64,000 nt of DNA from Laspinema palackyanum D2c (GTDB lineage Bacteria > Cyanobacteriota > Cyanobacteriia > Cyanobacteriales > Laspinemataceae): positions 9,823 to 73,822 of the forward strand of contig NZ_JAMXFD010000028.1 of assembly GCF_025370875.1 (NCBI RefSeq), given 5' to 3'. The position numbers were made by a program, and so were the translations under genes. The notes beneath the pieces were generated by a model. That model was not told the DNA's origin, ran no database searches, and saw nothing but the letters and a program-made list of their open reading frames with translations. Below, in pieces: positions 1 through 9,133 of this stretch; within the stretch, counting starts at the first letter, position 1, and each line of letters begins with the position of its first letter.

Positions 1-463
1 CCGTTACCCGATTGGCTGAGCTTTGACCCAGAAACCGGGGCCTTGAGTGGCACACCGGATGAGCAAGATGTGGAGAACCTAGAAATTCGGCTCACGGCGG
101 ATGATGGTCAGGGCAATCAGGTCCCGAATACCTTTGCACTGGTGGTTGATGAAGATATCGCAGAAAACCGGGCACCGGAGGTAACGATTCCTATACCGGA
201 CCAAAATGCTACAGCCGGAGAAGCATTTAGCTTTGCAATTCCCGAGGAGACCTTTACGGATCCTGAAGGGGACCCGTTAACCGTTACGGCAACCTTGGCC
301 GATGGTTCACCGTTACCCGATTGGCTGAGCTTTGACCCAGAAACCGGGGCCTTGAGTGGCACACCGGATGAGCAAGATGTGGAGAATCTAGAAATTCGGC
401 TCACGGCGGATGATGGTCAAGGAAATCAGGTCCCGAATACCTTTGCACTGGTGGTTGATGAAG
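1..463 (+). repeat. In-frame tandem repeat, 309-bp period, within the surface protein gene
   Basis: Bases 1-154 recur at 310-463 with three substitutions. The period is 309 bp (103 codons), so the frame is kept. The unit encodes an Ig/cadherin-like domain with PDWLSFDPETGALSGTPDE. The array probably continues to the left. Near identity suggests recent duplication or gene conversion. Confidence 0.9.
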
Positions 464-3285
464 GCATTGATGAGAATATTCGGCCAGAGGTCAACCTGAA
501 TCCGGAGGCACCCGGGGTGGATACGACAGTGACCTTTGATCCGGAAGCGGAGGGAGTGCCGATCGCCGAAAAGAGTCGGGTGACTGACCCGGATCCAGAA
601 AATAACACCCTCACCAGTGCCACTATTGAGATCGCTAACCTGATCGACGGGGATGCGGAAGAACTCATCGTCGATACAGAAGGGACAAATATTACAGCCA
701 CCGTTGAAAATGGCGTAGTAACCCTCACCGGCGATGATGATGTAGAAAATTACGAGCGAGTGCTACAACGGATCCGGTACAACAACACCGCCGAGAACCC
801 CGACCTCACCCCTCGTAATATCGAAATCGTAGTCAGTGATGGAATTAATCAGAGTCCGGTTGCAATTGCAACCGTAGAGTTTCCACCTCCGGCTGCTTTG
901 GAAATCACCAAAACCGTCAGCGATCCAGAGGCGACGATTGGAGAAGAACTCAGCTATACCGTCACCTTAACGAATCAAGGGGGGACGCCCGCCACAGGAA
1001 TCACGGTGACTGAATCATTACCCAACTGGCTGACCGACGTTACCTTCACGCCGACGGAAGGGAACACCTATGACCCGACTGCGGATGTTTGGACCATTCC
1101 TCGGTTAGAAGGGGGAGAAACTACAACCCTGACTATCTCGGGTATCCTCTCACGCTGGGGAACGATTCCCAATCGCGCGCAGATCACAGCCGTTGACCAA
1201 GGGCAACCGAACGCAGAGGTGGCATTTGCTGAGGCAATTTCCCCCCTTCCTGGCCCAGATATTAGCTTAAGCAACATGACATTAGGCTATGGGGGATTGG
1301 TCATTTACGGTGAGAACCCCGGTGATTTGAGCGGCAGAAATGTCTCTTCTGCTGGGGATATCAACAGCGATGGCTTTAATGACATCTTAATTGGTACGCG
1401 CTTTGGCGATCGCCCTGACGGCACCAAAAGCGCTGGGCGAGCGTATGTTCTCTTCGGTGGTCCCGACATCGGCCCCCAAATAGACTTACGGGACCTAAAC
1501 GGAAGCAATGGCTTTGCAATCTACGGTGTTGACAAAGACGACGCGATCGGACGAGCAGTCAGCAATGCCGGGGATATCAACGGCGATGGCTTTGACGACA
1601 TTATGGTGGCCTCGCGCTTTGCCGATGGGCCTAATAATGACAGGGAGAACGCGGGAGAAAGTTATATCATCTTTGGCGGTAATCAGTTTGATGCCCCTAT
1701 AGACCTCGCTACCCTGGACGGTACCAATGGCTTTACTATTTTTGGTCGCGAAGAAGGAGACCAGAGTGGTCGGGATGTCCACGCCGGTGATATTAATGGC
1801 GATGGTGTGGATGACCTGCTGATTGGGGCGTTTAGTGCCGATGGGCCTAATAATACAAGGCCGGATGCGGGAGAAACTTATGTCATTTTTGGTGGAGCTG
1901 ACACTTTTAACGCCGAGATGGACCTTGCCAACTTGGAACTCGATGGGACGAATGGGTTTACCGTGTTCGGTGCTCAGGCGGGTGAACGCAGTGGTCGATC
2001 GCCCCGGAGTGCCGGAGATATCAACGGTGATGGTTATAATGACCTGCTGATTGGCGCTCCCCAATCCGATGACGATGGCGGTGACGAGGTTGGAGCAACC
2101 TATCTTGTCTACGGGGGTCCCACTTTTAATGCCACGGTTGACCTGGCAGACATAAACGGCACTAATGGTGTCCGCATCTCGGGTATCAATGCTGGTGATT
2201 TGAGTGGCCGAGCACTGAGCAACGCGGGAGATATCAATGGCGATGGCTTGGATGACATGATTATTGGCGCTCAAGGGGCCAATGATGAAGCTGGGGAGAG
2301 TTATGTGATTTTTGGCTCCACTAACTTACCGCCTACCCTTGACCTGGGTACTCTAAATGGAACCAATGGGTTTACTATCTCCGGTATCAATGCCGGTGAC
2401 TTGAGCGGCAGGTCCGTGTCTAATGCAGGAGATATCAACGGTGATGGCTATGATGACCTGATTATTAACGCTTCTTTAGCACCGGGTTTGGAGGGTGAAC
2501 AGGAAGCGGGTCAAAGTTACGTTCTCTTTGGCGGCACTACCTTTAACGCATCCCTCGATTTGGAGCAGATTGATGGCACCAACGGGTTTACCCTCTATGG
2601 GATTGAGGCTAACAATCGGACCGGGCGATCGGTCAGCGCTGGCGATGTTAATGGCGACGGGTTCGATGATGTGCTCGTCGGTGCTCCGGAAGGGGATGGT
2701 CCCAACGGTACCCGGGATAATGCTGGGGAAACATACATCATGTATGGTGGCGATTTCACAGGTGCTGTCACCCAGCATGGCGGTATCGGTAACGATTCGT
2801 TGACTGGAACTGCTGCGGCAGATGTGATCATCGGCGCACAAGGGGACGATACCCTGATTGGTGGCGGGGGTGCTGACGTCATCTATGGCGGTTCTGGAAA
2901 CCATCTCATCACGGTTGCTGATAGTGACTTCCGTCGCCTGGAGGGCGGCAGTGGAGAGGACTCTCTCCGTCTGGATGGGGATAATTTTGCTTTCGATTTG
3001 ACGACGATTGCTGATAATCGGATTCACGACATCGAGACGATTGATCTCAATGGTGCCAACAATAGCTTGAACCTGGATCAGATTCATGTTCTTCACCTTT
3101 CGGACCGGCGCAATCGTGTGATTGTGACGGGAGAAGAGACCAACGCTGTGACTGCATCGGGCAATTGGGTTGCTGGGGCTGCTCAGGCGATCGGCAACGA
3201 TACCTACAATGTTTATACCTCGGGCAAAGCCCAGTTGTGGGTGGAGGAGGCGATCGCTCAAGATGGTATTTCCGTAATCGGATGA
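1..3285 (+). CDS. Large repeat-rich surface protein (Ig/cadherin-like, FG-GAP propeller, RTX-like tail), 5' partial
   Basis: The frame is open from base 1, so the start lies outside the window; at least 1094 codons are visible. In order: cadherin/Ig-like repeats (about 1-470), a further cadherin-like segment (480-890), a DUF11-like domain (about 890-1240), seven FG-GAP blades (about 1260-2760), an RTX-like stretch with GNDSLTG and GDDTLIGGGGAD (2785-2910) and a C-terminal tail. Each blade has a DxNxDGxxD calcium loop (e.g. GDINGDGFDDIMV), and seven blades match an integrin-alpha-type propeller. By family this is a secreted or cell-surface protein that binds calcium and possibly glycans or other cells; the ligand is unknown. 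No export signal is visible because the N terminus is missing. The stop at 3285 is followed by a GC-rich hairpin. Architecture is clear; adhesion is inference. Confidence 0.9.
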   Translation, partial: PLPDWLSFDPETGALSGTPDEQDVENLEIRLTADDGQGNQVPNTFALVVDEDIAENRAPEVTIPIPDQNATAGEAFSFAIPEETFTDPEGDPLTVTATLADGSPLPDWLSFDPETGALSGTPDEQDVENLEIRLTADDGQGNQVPNTFALVVDEGIDENIRPEVNLNPEAPGVDTTVTFDPEAEGVPIAEKSRVTDPDPENNTLTSATIEIANLIDGDAEELIVDTEGTNITATVENGVVTLTGDDDVENYERVLQRIRYNNTAENPDLTPRNIEIVVSDGINQSPVAIATVEFPPPAALEITKTVSDPEATIGEELSYTVTLTNQGGTPATGITVTESLPNWLTDVTFTPTEGNTYDPTADVWTIPRLEGGETTTLTISGILSRWGTIPNRAQITAVDQGQPNAEVAFAEAISPLPGPDISLSNMTLGYGGLVIYGENPGDLSGRNVSSAGDINSDGFNDILIGTRFGDRPDGTKSAGRAYVLFGGPDIGPQIDLRDLNGSNGFAIYGVDKDDAIGRAVSNAGDINGDGFDDIMVASRFADGPNNDRENAGESYIIFGGNQFDAPIDLATLDGTNGFTIFGREEGDQSGRDVHAGDINGDGVDDLLIGAFSADGPNNTRPDAGETYVIFGGADTFNAEMDLANLELDGTNGFTVFGAQAGERSGRSPRSAGDINGDGYNDLLIGAPQSDDDGGDEVGATYLVYGGPTFNATVDLADINGTNGVRISGINAGDLSGRALSNAGDINGDGLDDMIIGAQGANDEAGESYVIFGSTNLPPTLDLGTLNGTNGFTISGINAGDLSGRSVSNAGDINGDGYDDLIINASLAPGLEGEQEAGQSYVLFGGTTFNASLDLEQIDGTNGFTLYGIEANNRTGRSVSAGDVNGDGFDDVLVGAPEGDGPNGTRDNAGETYIMYGGDFTGAVTQHGGIGNDSLTGTAAADVIIGAQGDDTLIGGGGADVIYGGSGNHLITVADSDFRRLEGGSGEDSLRLDGDNFAFDLTTIADNRIHDIETIDLNGANNSLNLDQIHVLHLSDRRNRVIVTGEETNAVTASGNWVAGAAQAIGNDTYNVYTSGKAQLWVEEAIAQDGISVIG

Positions 3286-3311
3286 TTATCTCAGTTTGAG
3301 CGGTAATGTTC

Positions 3312-3342
3312 GGGGGGGTTCCTGTAAAGAGGGAACCCCCCC
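3312..3342 (+). terminator. Hairpin downstream of the surface protein gene
   Basis: GGGGGGGTTCC (3312-3322) pairs with GGAACCCCCCC (3332-3342) across a nine-base loop. It lies 27 bases after the stop at 3285. No long T run follows, so it is a terminator candidate only. Confidence 0.55.
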
Positions 3343-3491
3343 GATTTGCTGATGTTTAATGTTAAGAGACTCAAAAAAACAGACCTCCAGGCGATCGCGA
3401 ATCAATCCACAACCTGGGCTCCTGGTTCCGAGGGCGATCGCCCTTGATACTCGGAGTTGATTGGGGTTGAATAGACCGATTTTAACCGTTC

Positions 3492-3737
3492 TTACGGGGT
3501 GATTTGATTGGGGGTATCGGGATTAGCCGGGGATTCCTCTCCCGTCGGGAAAGAAGCCACCAATAGTCCAAACAGGACCGCCCCAATCAGCAGTAAAAAT
3601 CCACCAATCATTTGGGCTTGTCTGACCAGTTTTCGTCCCGTAGGAGTTTCCGTAAAATTGGCCTCTTCGTGAGAGATGGCTTCCTCTGCCACCTGGCGAT
3701 CGCGTGGGGTTGGGTTTCTAGGTCGATTATTCATCAA
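3492..3737 (-). CDS. Small single-pass membrane protein, unknown function
   Basis: 81 codons. A charged N-terminal half (about residues 1-42) is followed by one hydrophobic segment (GGFLLLIGAVLFGLLVASF, about 45-63) and a short Pro/Asn-rich tail. This pattern suggests a small membrane-anchored protein with a cytoplasmic N terminus. I recognise no named family. It stands alone between the surface protein gene and an AT-rich gap; its upstream region is 3738-4178. The frame lies opposite no other convincing ORF, which supports it being real. No function can be given. Confidence 0.6.
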   Translation of the reverse strand: MMNNRPRNPTPRDRQVAEEAISHEEANFTETPTGRKLVRQAQMIGGFLLLIGAVLFGLLVASFPTGEESPANPDTPNQITP

Positions 3738-4178
3738 ACGTTGTCCCTCTATTTTATCTAAGAATTTACTCTTAGTTTCTCTAGTTGAACCCCCCCTGTC
3801 ATCTATCCCCAGAGTAATTTTAAAAACCCAATTCGGTCATCTTGACCCTAATTTAATCTAATTAAAATTTTCTTTCAAGTTAATAAATTTGATAAAATTG
3901 TGTTGAAATTTATACGGAAAATTACAATTTTATAGGGCAGTATCATTACAGTTTAATATGATTTACGCAATTCAATTTATGGGTAATTCGCCAATCGTCC
4001 GCCGTATAGATTGTTTTTTGTGTAAATGAATTAAAAAATCTGCGGCTTTATTTAAATCAATAACTTCAACAAAAAATGATAAATTTTACCCAATATTGTA
4101 GCATAGAAAGTTTTATATCTAGCTCTTAATTTGTGATAAATTTTGTGATAAGTATTTTCAAAACTTGCTCTAAATCTA
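3738..4178. other. AT-rich intergenic region, no gene seen
   Basis: About 440 bases of strongly AT-rich sequence between two minus-strand genes. I see no ORF with coding character, no tRNA and no clear hairpin. It should contain the promoter of the small membrane protein gene ending at 3737. Confidence 0.6.
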
Positions 4179-4886
4179 CTATTCATCTGCCACTTTTTCA
4201 TCCAAAGCTTGGCGAGCAATTCGGGTGACGTAAAGCGTCACGGCAATAGTAGCGATTAAGCCCAAGATACGAATGCCCCATTGAATACTTGGATTAGTCG
4301 GTTGATTTTCTGTACCAATTCTTGCCAAATCCCCAGCTAAAGAGCCAATATAAACATACATCACCGTTCCGGGAATCATGCCAATTGAACCCAAACTATA
4401 GTCTTTCAAAGAAACCCCCGTAATCCCAAAGGCATAATTCAATAGATTAAAGGGAAAAATGGGGGAAAGACGAGTCAGGAGGACGATTTTTAACCCTTCT
4501 CTGGCAACCGCTTTATCAATCGCCGCAAATTTTTGATTGCCCTCAATTTTTTGGCTAATCCACCCTCTTGCCAGATAGCGCCCGACTAAAAAAGCTGCGA
4601 TCGCCCCCAAAGTTGCCCCAACAAAAACGTACACCGAACCCAGTACCACCCCAAACACGACTCCTGCACCCAACGTCAGAATCGACCCCGGTAAAAAGGC
4701 AACCGTTGCCGCAATATAAATGGCGATAAATGCAATACCACCTACCACCCCCAAACCTTCAATCCAAGTTAACGCATTCAGGAACAGTTGTTGCAGGTTG
4801 AATCCGTCTGACCCTCCCCCACTTTCTGCCAAGGCAGGCGTGGTCATTAAAAAATAGGTAACTGCACTTATTCCCACCCAAGACAT
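4179..4886 (-). CDS. TVP38/TMEM64 (DedA-like) family membrane protein
   Basis: 235 codons. A hydrophobic N-terminal segment resembling a signal or first membrane helix is followed by several membrane segments. The SNARE-associated/VTT core is visible: a Gly-rich FLPGSILTLGAGVVFG stretch, FLVGRYLARGW, and LTRLSPIFPFNLLNYAFG with the conserved Arg and Pro-Phe. Family members are polytopic membrane proteins linked to lipid scrambling or small-molecule transport; the substrate here is unknown. It is the last gene of a leftward group with arsM and a MerA-like flavoprotein, so a role in arsenic export or handling is a contextual guess. The gap to arsM is only 52 bases, consistent with cotranscription. 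Confidence 0.85.
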   Translation of the reverse strand: MSWVGISAVTYFLMTTPALAESGGGSDGFNLQQLFLNALTWIEGLGVVGGIAFIAIYIAATVAFLPGSILTLGAGVVFGVVLGSVYVFVGATLGAIAAFLVGRYLARGWISQKIEGNQKFAAIDKAVAREGLKIVLLTRLSPIFPFNLLNYAFGITGVSLKDYSLGSIGMIPGTVMYVYIGSLAGDLARIGTENQPTNPSIQWGIRILGLIATIAVTLYVTRIARQALDEKVADE

Positions 4887-4938
4887 CCTCTTAATTCTTC
4901 TCTGTGATTATATCCGATTTGGGGGCATATTCATTGTT

Positions 4939-5910
4939 TTAGCAGCATCCGCCGCCGGTGTAATACCAAGTCGATTCAGTAATCATCATGAGATTGGCAG
5001 GAAATTTCTGTCCTAAATTTGCAGCAGTTTTGTCACAAACTGCCACTGGAATGCCTCGTTGCAGTAAATGTCCCGCGCCATCATCTAACATCGCTTCTTC
5101 TCCGGCATAAATGGCAGTTTTGCCGGTAAAAACACAAGCGCCATCATCAGGAATTGGCACTTTGAAGGAGACAGAATCTAAACTTTCTAAGAGTAGGGGT
5201 TCATCCAGATTATAATTCTGAGTATCCAACAGGCGATAAGGACGACGGGCGCGAATTTCGATTTGACCAAACCCGACCCCAATCAAGTGTTGAATGTACT
5301 CTTCGTAAGAGAGTGCACCGGATAAGCAAAGGGCGCGTAATCGTTCATCTTGTTGGAGATGAGGAGGAATGGGACGGGTGGCGATCGGGTCACTCATAAT
5401 CAATCTTCCCCCGGGTTTCAAGACGCGATATGCTTCGGATAATGCCTGTTGCAAATCCGCCGGTTCAAAGATATTAAACAAACAGTTTTGTGCTACTACA
5501 TCCACGGAAGCATCCGGCACGGGTAAGGCAAACGCATCTCCCGCCAAAATTTGTACAAATTCCGGATTAAACCAGGCATTTTCTTTTGCAGCAATCTGTA
5601 AATTTCGCGTCGCCGCTTCCCGCATTTCTGACACGGGATCGACAGCAATCACTCCTCCCGGTTGACGACAGAAATAAGCAAACTGAAGGGCTTCGATGCC
5701 ACCGCCGACGCCAATATAAAGAACCCTGGGTTCTCCAAATAACTCGGTGGGATGAACCGTTGAACCACAGCCATAGTTCATCTGCTGCATGATTTTGGGA
5801 ATTTTTAATCCCGGTAATTGCAGCGGTGGAGTGCTAACACAACAGAGTCCCTCTTGCGGGGTTTCGGCAGCTTCGGCGTAGAATTGGGCAGTTGTTTCTA
5901 AATAGCTCAT
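4939..5910 (-). CDS. arsM: Arsenite methyltransferase, arsenosugar-pathway type
   Basis: 323 codons. ArsM transfers methyl groups from S-adenosylmethionine to As(III). The SAM-binding motif is at about residues 63-72 (VLYIGVGGGI), with an acidic residue in AVDP (about 91). Candidate arsenic-binding cysteines are C23-C24, C48 (NYGCGS), C143 (NCLFNI) and C195 (RALCLSGAL); the last two correspond to the conserved pair of ArsM enzymes. The C-terminal half beyond the Rossmann fold is the extension of the cyanobacterial arsenosugar type, and the protein ends in GGGCC (C322-C323). The divergently placed arsS supports an arsenosugar role. Start ATG 5908-5910; no strong ribosome-binding site is seen. 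It follows the MerA-like gene by 66 bases. Confidence 0.9.
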   Translation of the reverse strand: MSYLETTAQFYAEAAETPQEGLCCVSTPPLQLPGLKIPKIMQQMNYGCGSTVHPTELFGEPRVLYIGVGGGIEALQFAYFCRQPGGVIAVDPVSEMREAATRNLQIAAKENAWFNPEFVQILAGDAFALPVPDASVDVVAQNCLFNIFEPADLQQALSEAYRVLKPGGRLIMSDPIATRPIPPHLQQDERLRALCLSGALSYEEYIQHLIGVGFGQIEIRARRPYRLLDTQNYNLDEPLLLESLDSVSFKVPIPDDGACVFTGKTAIYAGEEAMLDDGAGHLLQRGIPVAVCDKTAANLGQKFPANLMMITESTWYYTGGGCC

Positions 5911-5976
5911 AAATTAGGTTGAGGTGAATAAAAAAATCAGCAATTAATTCAAAAATAGCCGATTAACGGAGATAGT

Positions 5977-7524
5977 TCAACTGAATTTGGTTAATAGCTT
6001 CAGTAGGGATTGAGTGCGAGGGGTGAGTAAGGTGCGCCGATAGGCATCGGCAGCTTTTTTAATCGCTTCTGCCTGAGTGGGATAGGGATGAATCACGGTG
6101 GATAAGGCACTGAGTCCCTGTTTAGTGGCGATCGCCAAGGTGATTTCACTAATCATTTCCCCAGCATGACGCGCCACAATGGTTGCCCCTAGAATTTGGT
6201 CAGAACCGCGTTTATGGAGGATTTTGACAAACCCTTCCGTTTCCCCATCCGCCAAAGCGCGATCGACGTTACTCAAAGGAATGGTAATCGTATTGGTTTC
6301 TAAACCCTTCTCTTGCGCATCCTTCTCATACAATCCCACATGAGCAATCTCTGGATCAGTATAGGTCACCCAAGGCATCACTAAACTACTCAGTTTACTT
6401 CGTCCTAACCCAAAAGGAGAAAACAAGGTATTTTTAATCACAATTCGCGCCGCTGCATCCGCTGCATGAGTAAATTTCCAGTTCATGCAAATGTCACCCG
6501 CCGCATAAATGCGCGGATTGGTGGTTTGCAAATAGTCATCCACAACCACACCCCGACGGGCATCATAATTAACCCCAACCGCCTCTAAATTCAAGCCATC
6601 AACATTGGGAGTCCGTCCAGCCCCAACTAGAATTTCATCTACAACTACGGTGTTAATTTTATCATTTTGCCGGTAATGGATGATTTTACCAGCATTGGTT
6701 GTTTCCACCTTTTCTAAAGTGCAATCTAGAACTAACTTCAGATTGTCCTGTAATAACTGTTGTTGGACTATTTCCGCCGCATCGGCATCTTCGCGATCAA
6801 GCAGATGTCCATGCTTATGAAATAAAGTAACTTGACTGCCAAGGCGTTGAAATGCCTGGGCGAGTTCGCATCCAATAGGACCTCCCCCAATCACCGCTAA
6901 TCGAGGGGGACATTCGGTGAGGGAAAAGACAGTTTCATTGGTTAAATAACCAGATTCTGCTAATCCAGGGATTTCAGGACGAGTGGCACGAGCACCGGTG
7001 GCGATTACTGCTTTTTTAAATGGGAGGCGGGTTGTTTTAACGGCGATCGCGCCACTCTCCACAAACTCAGCCCGTCCTAAAAATACATCAATGCCTAAAT
7101 TCCGAAACCGTTCCGCAGAATCATGATGGCTAATTCCCGCCCGAATGCGCCGCATTCGCTGCATCACTGCCGCAAAATCAATATCAATAACATCTGGAGA
7201 CTGAATCCCAAATGCAGTCGCCTCTCGCATCTGCGCCACCACCCGGGATGAGCGAATTAGACATTTAGAGGGGACACAACCGACATTCAGGCAATCCCCC
7301 CCCATCAAGCTTTTTTCAATCAGGGCAACTTTTAATCCCAAACCTAACCCGGCAGCACCTGCCGCCACCACCAGTCCAGCAGTTCCCGCGCCAATCACAA
7401 CTAAATCATAACGGTCCACAGGGGAAGGATTGACCCAATCGATGGGATGAACATGAGACATTAGGGATTGATTGTACTCATCTAACGGTTGGAGAGCTGG
7501 TGCTTGTTCAATTGAAATGGTCAT
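5977..7524 (-). CDS. MerA-like FAD-dependent pyridine nucleotide-disulfide oxidoreductase
   Basis: 515 codons. An N-terminal extension of about 37 residues precedes the FAD-binding motif VVIGAGTAG (about 42-50). The redox-active disulfide is C78-x4-C83 (GGDCLNVGCVPSK). A second nucleotide motif (AVIGGGPIGCELA), an ATGARA segment, a second FAD motif (YAAGDI) and the dimerisation domain follow. Class I flavoprotein disulfide reductases have this order. It is often labelled mercuric reductase, but the N-terminal heavy-metal domain is absent and the protein ends LLKLLTKFS without the vicinal C-terminal cysteines of MerA. Hg(II) reduction is therefore doubtful. First gene of the leftward arsenic group; the substrate is unknown. 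Confidence 0.88.
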   Translation of the reverse strand: MTISIEQAPALQPLDEYNQSLMSHVHPIDWVNPSPVDRYDLVVIGAGTAGLVVAAGAAGLGLGLKVALIEKSLMGGDCLNVGCVPSKCLIRSSRVVAQMREATAFGIQSPDVIDIDFAAVMQRMRRIRAGISHHDSAERFRNLGIDVFLGRAEFVESGAIAVKTTRLPFKKAVIATGARATRPEIPGLAESGYLTNETVFSLTECPPRLAVIGGGPIGCELAQAFQRLGSQVTLFHKHGHLLDREDADAAEIVQQQLLQDNLKLVLDCTLEKVETTNAGKIIHYRQNDKINTVVVDEILVGAGRTPNVDGLNLEAVGVNYDARRGVVVDDYLQTTNPRIYAAGDICMNWKFTHAADAAARIVIKNTLFSPFGLGRSKLSSLVMPWVTYTDPEIAHVGLYEKDAQEKGLETNTITIPLSNVDRALADGETEGFVKILHKRGSDQILGATIVARHAGEMISEITLAIATKQGLSALSTVIHPYPTQAEAIKKAADAYRRTLLTPRTQSLLKLLTKFS

Positions 7525-8020
7525 TTAGGGATTAATTTGTTAAATTTAAGAGATGACAAAGGGCAAACACCTAGCAACATATCCGGTGTTTAAATCATTA
7601 TGACAATAACATTTAATTTGGTTGACCATCTTGCTCCCTAAGACTCCTCGCCAGCAAGATGCTCCGACTCATGCCTAAACAGACGGCTTGCACAATTCCG
7701 AAAAGCCCCCGTTGCATCGTAAGATTGGGGTCTGGAGACAATTCGGCAAGCAGTTGATTCGTCTCAACCGACTTAAACTCAACCGAAAATAGACCCAATT
7801 ATTTGCAGCCGGAAATATTTTGGCATAATGGAATTTCTGCCTGGAGGTTTGGCGAAATAGCCAGTCCCTTGCTTGAACCGGCGGCAGTGGCTCTCATTCA
7901 GAGGGAAACTTCATCAACCGCGTAAGCTGGGGATTTGACTCAGGATATGCTGGAGTTTCTCAATCCTTTCCACATCCCAGACCCCCGAATCTCAATAAAA
8001 ACAACACTCAGGAGCGATTC
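7525..8020. promoter_or_regulatory. Divergent control region between the MerA-like gene and arsS
   Basis: About 500 bases separate the outward-reading starts at 7524 and 8021, so both promoters must lie here. A strong ribosome-binding site, AGGAGCG, precedes the arsS ATG by six bases. A 61-codon minus-strand frame (7613-7798) has no recognisable features and I do not call it. I found no clear ArsR-type operator. Bases 7835-7910 are GC-rich and could form local structure in the arsS leader. Confidence 0.5.
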
Positions 8021-9013
8021 ATGGTTCAAACGGTTATTACTCCATTTTCTCATAAAATCGGTTCCCCTTTAACGAAAAATGAAATTACAGTTTTACAAAT
8101 TAATTTAGGAAAGCGCTGTAACCAGGCTTGCATTCACTGTCATGTAGAAGCCGGACCCAATCGCACCGAAGAACTTTCCTCGGAAGTCTGTGACCAACTA
8201 ATTGAATTAATTCATCGCTTTGATTCGATTCAAACCGTAGACATCACCGGGGGCGCACCGGAAATGAACTATGGATTTAAGCCCTTAGTTGAGGCATCTC
8301 GTGCGACGAAAAAACAGGTAATTGTTCGTTCCAACCTGACAATATTTTTTGAAAAAGGTTTTGCCGACTTACCTGCCTATTTTGCCCAACATCAATTACA
8401 AGTTGTGGCATCGCTTCCTTGCTATTTATCTAAAAATGTTGATAAAATGCGGGGTAATGGGGTTTATGAACGCTCCATTCAAGGGATAAAGTTACTCAAT
8501 GAGTTAGGCTATGGCTCAGATCCTCAGTTAATTTTAAACTTAGTCTATAATCCATCTCTACCCACCTCTCGCGACCAATTTTATTTACCCCCACCCCAAG
8601 AGAAATTAGAAGCCGATTATAAAACTTACTTGGCTGAACATTACGGCATAAGATTTAACCAGTTGTTGACCATCACAAATTTACCCATTGGCCGCACCAA
8701 GTTATATCTCCAACGCCAACAACTTCATCAACCTTACTTACAGTTCCTAGAGGATAACTTCAATCTCGAAACTGTTCCCCATCTGATGTGTCGCAATGAA
8801 CTGTCTATCGACTATTTAGGCAATATTTATGACTGCGATTTTAATCAAATGGAAGGCATTCCGGCAAAAACGGCCAATGGCGAAACCCTCACCGTAGCAA
8901 AACTATTATCCGCAGGCCGTTTAGATTTACTCACCGAGGTAAAAACCGCTACCTTCTGTTACGGATGCACCGCTGGATGTGGATCGAGTTGTGGCGGCGC
9001 TTTGGTAGACTGA
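8021..9013 (+). CDS. arsS: Arsenosugar biosynthesis radical SAM protein
   Basis: 330 codons. The radical SAM cluster motif is C33-x3-C37-x2-C40 (GKRCNQACIHC), followed by a TGGAPE segment (about 85) for SAM binding. The C-terminal half is the DUF3641-type domain and ends with a Cys-rich stretch (FCYGCTAGCGSSCGG) that likely holds an auxiliary Fe-S cluster. In the proposed pathway ArsS adds a 5'-deoxyadenosyl group to dimethylated arsenic, acting after ArsM. The family and its pairing with arsM are well known; the reaction here is inferred. Start ATG 8021 follows AGGAGCG. It reads away from the arsM group, and a large inverted repeat lies 65 bases downstream. Confidence 0.9.
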   Translation: MVQTVITPFSHKIGSPLTKNEITVLQINLGKRCNQACIHCHVEAGPNRTEELSSEVCDQLIELIHRFDSIQTVDITGGAPEMNYGFKPLVEASRATKKQVIVRSNLTIFFEKGFADLPAYFAQHQLQVVASLPCYLSKNVDKMRGNGVYERSIQGIKLLNELGYGSDPQLILNLVYNPSLPTSRDQFYLPPPQEKLEADYKTYLAEHYGIRFNQLLTITNLPIGRTKLYLQRQQLHQPYLQFLEDNFNLETVPHLMCRNELSIDYLGNIYDCDFNQMEGIPAKTANGETLTVAKLLSAGRLDLLTEVKTATFCYGCTAGCGSSCGGALVD

Positions 9014-9077
9014 CAAACCGAGTTGGCAAGGTATTAGTAGGTCTGTCGTTTCTATCCCGCCAGCGACCATCAAAGCC

Positions 9078-9133
9078 CTAACTCGGGGTGTTATCCCCTA
9101 GTTACCGGATAACACCCATCAGACCCGAGTTAG
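9078..9133. repeat. Long interrupted inverted repeat downstream of arsS
   Basis: GGGTGTTATCC (9086-9096) pairs perfectly with GGATAACACCC (9107-9117) over a ten-base loop. The outer arms CTAACTCG (9078-9085) and CGAGTTAG (9126-9133) also pair, leaving an eight-base bulge on one side. It could terminate arsS transcription, although no T run follows, or mark a boundary of the AT-rich insert beginning at about 9150. Confidence 0.75.

Noticed and set aside
2476-3261. 261-codon minus-strand frame opposite the surface protein gene
   Set aside because: Long shadow caused by the repetitive, GC-biased coding sequence; no motifs of its own.
5977-7524. True mercuric reductase (merA)
   Set aside because: No N-terminal metal-binding domain, no C-terminal vicinal cysteines and no mer genes nearby.
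7613-7798. 61-codon minus-strand frame in the arsenic control region
   Set aside because: No recognisable protein features or ribosome-binding site, and it lies in a region that must hold two promoters.
7835-7910. Cobalamin or other known riboswitch in the arsS leader
   Set aside because: I looked for conserved core motifs of known riboswitches and found none that match.
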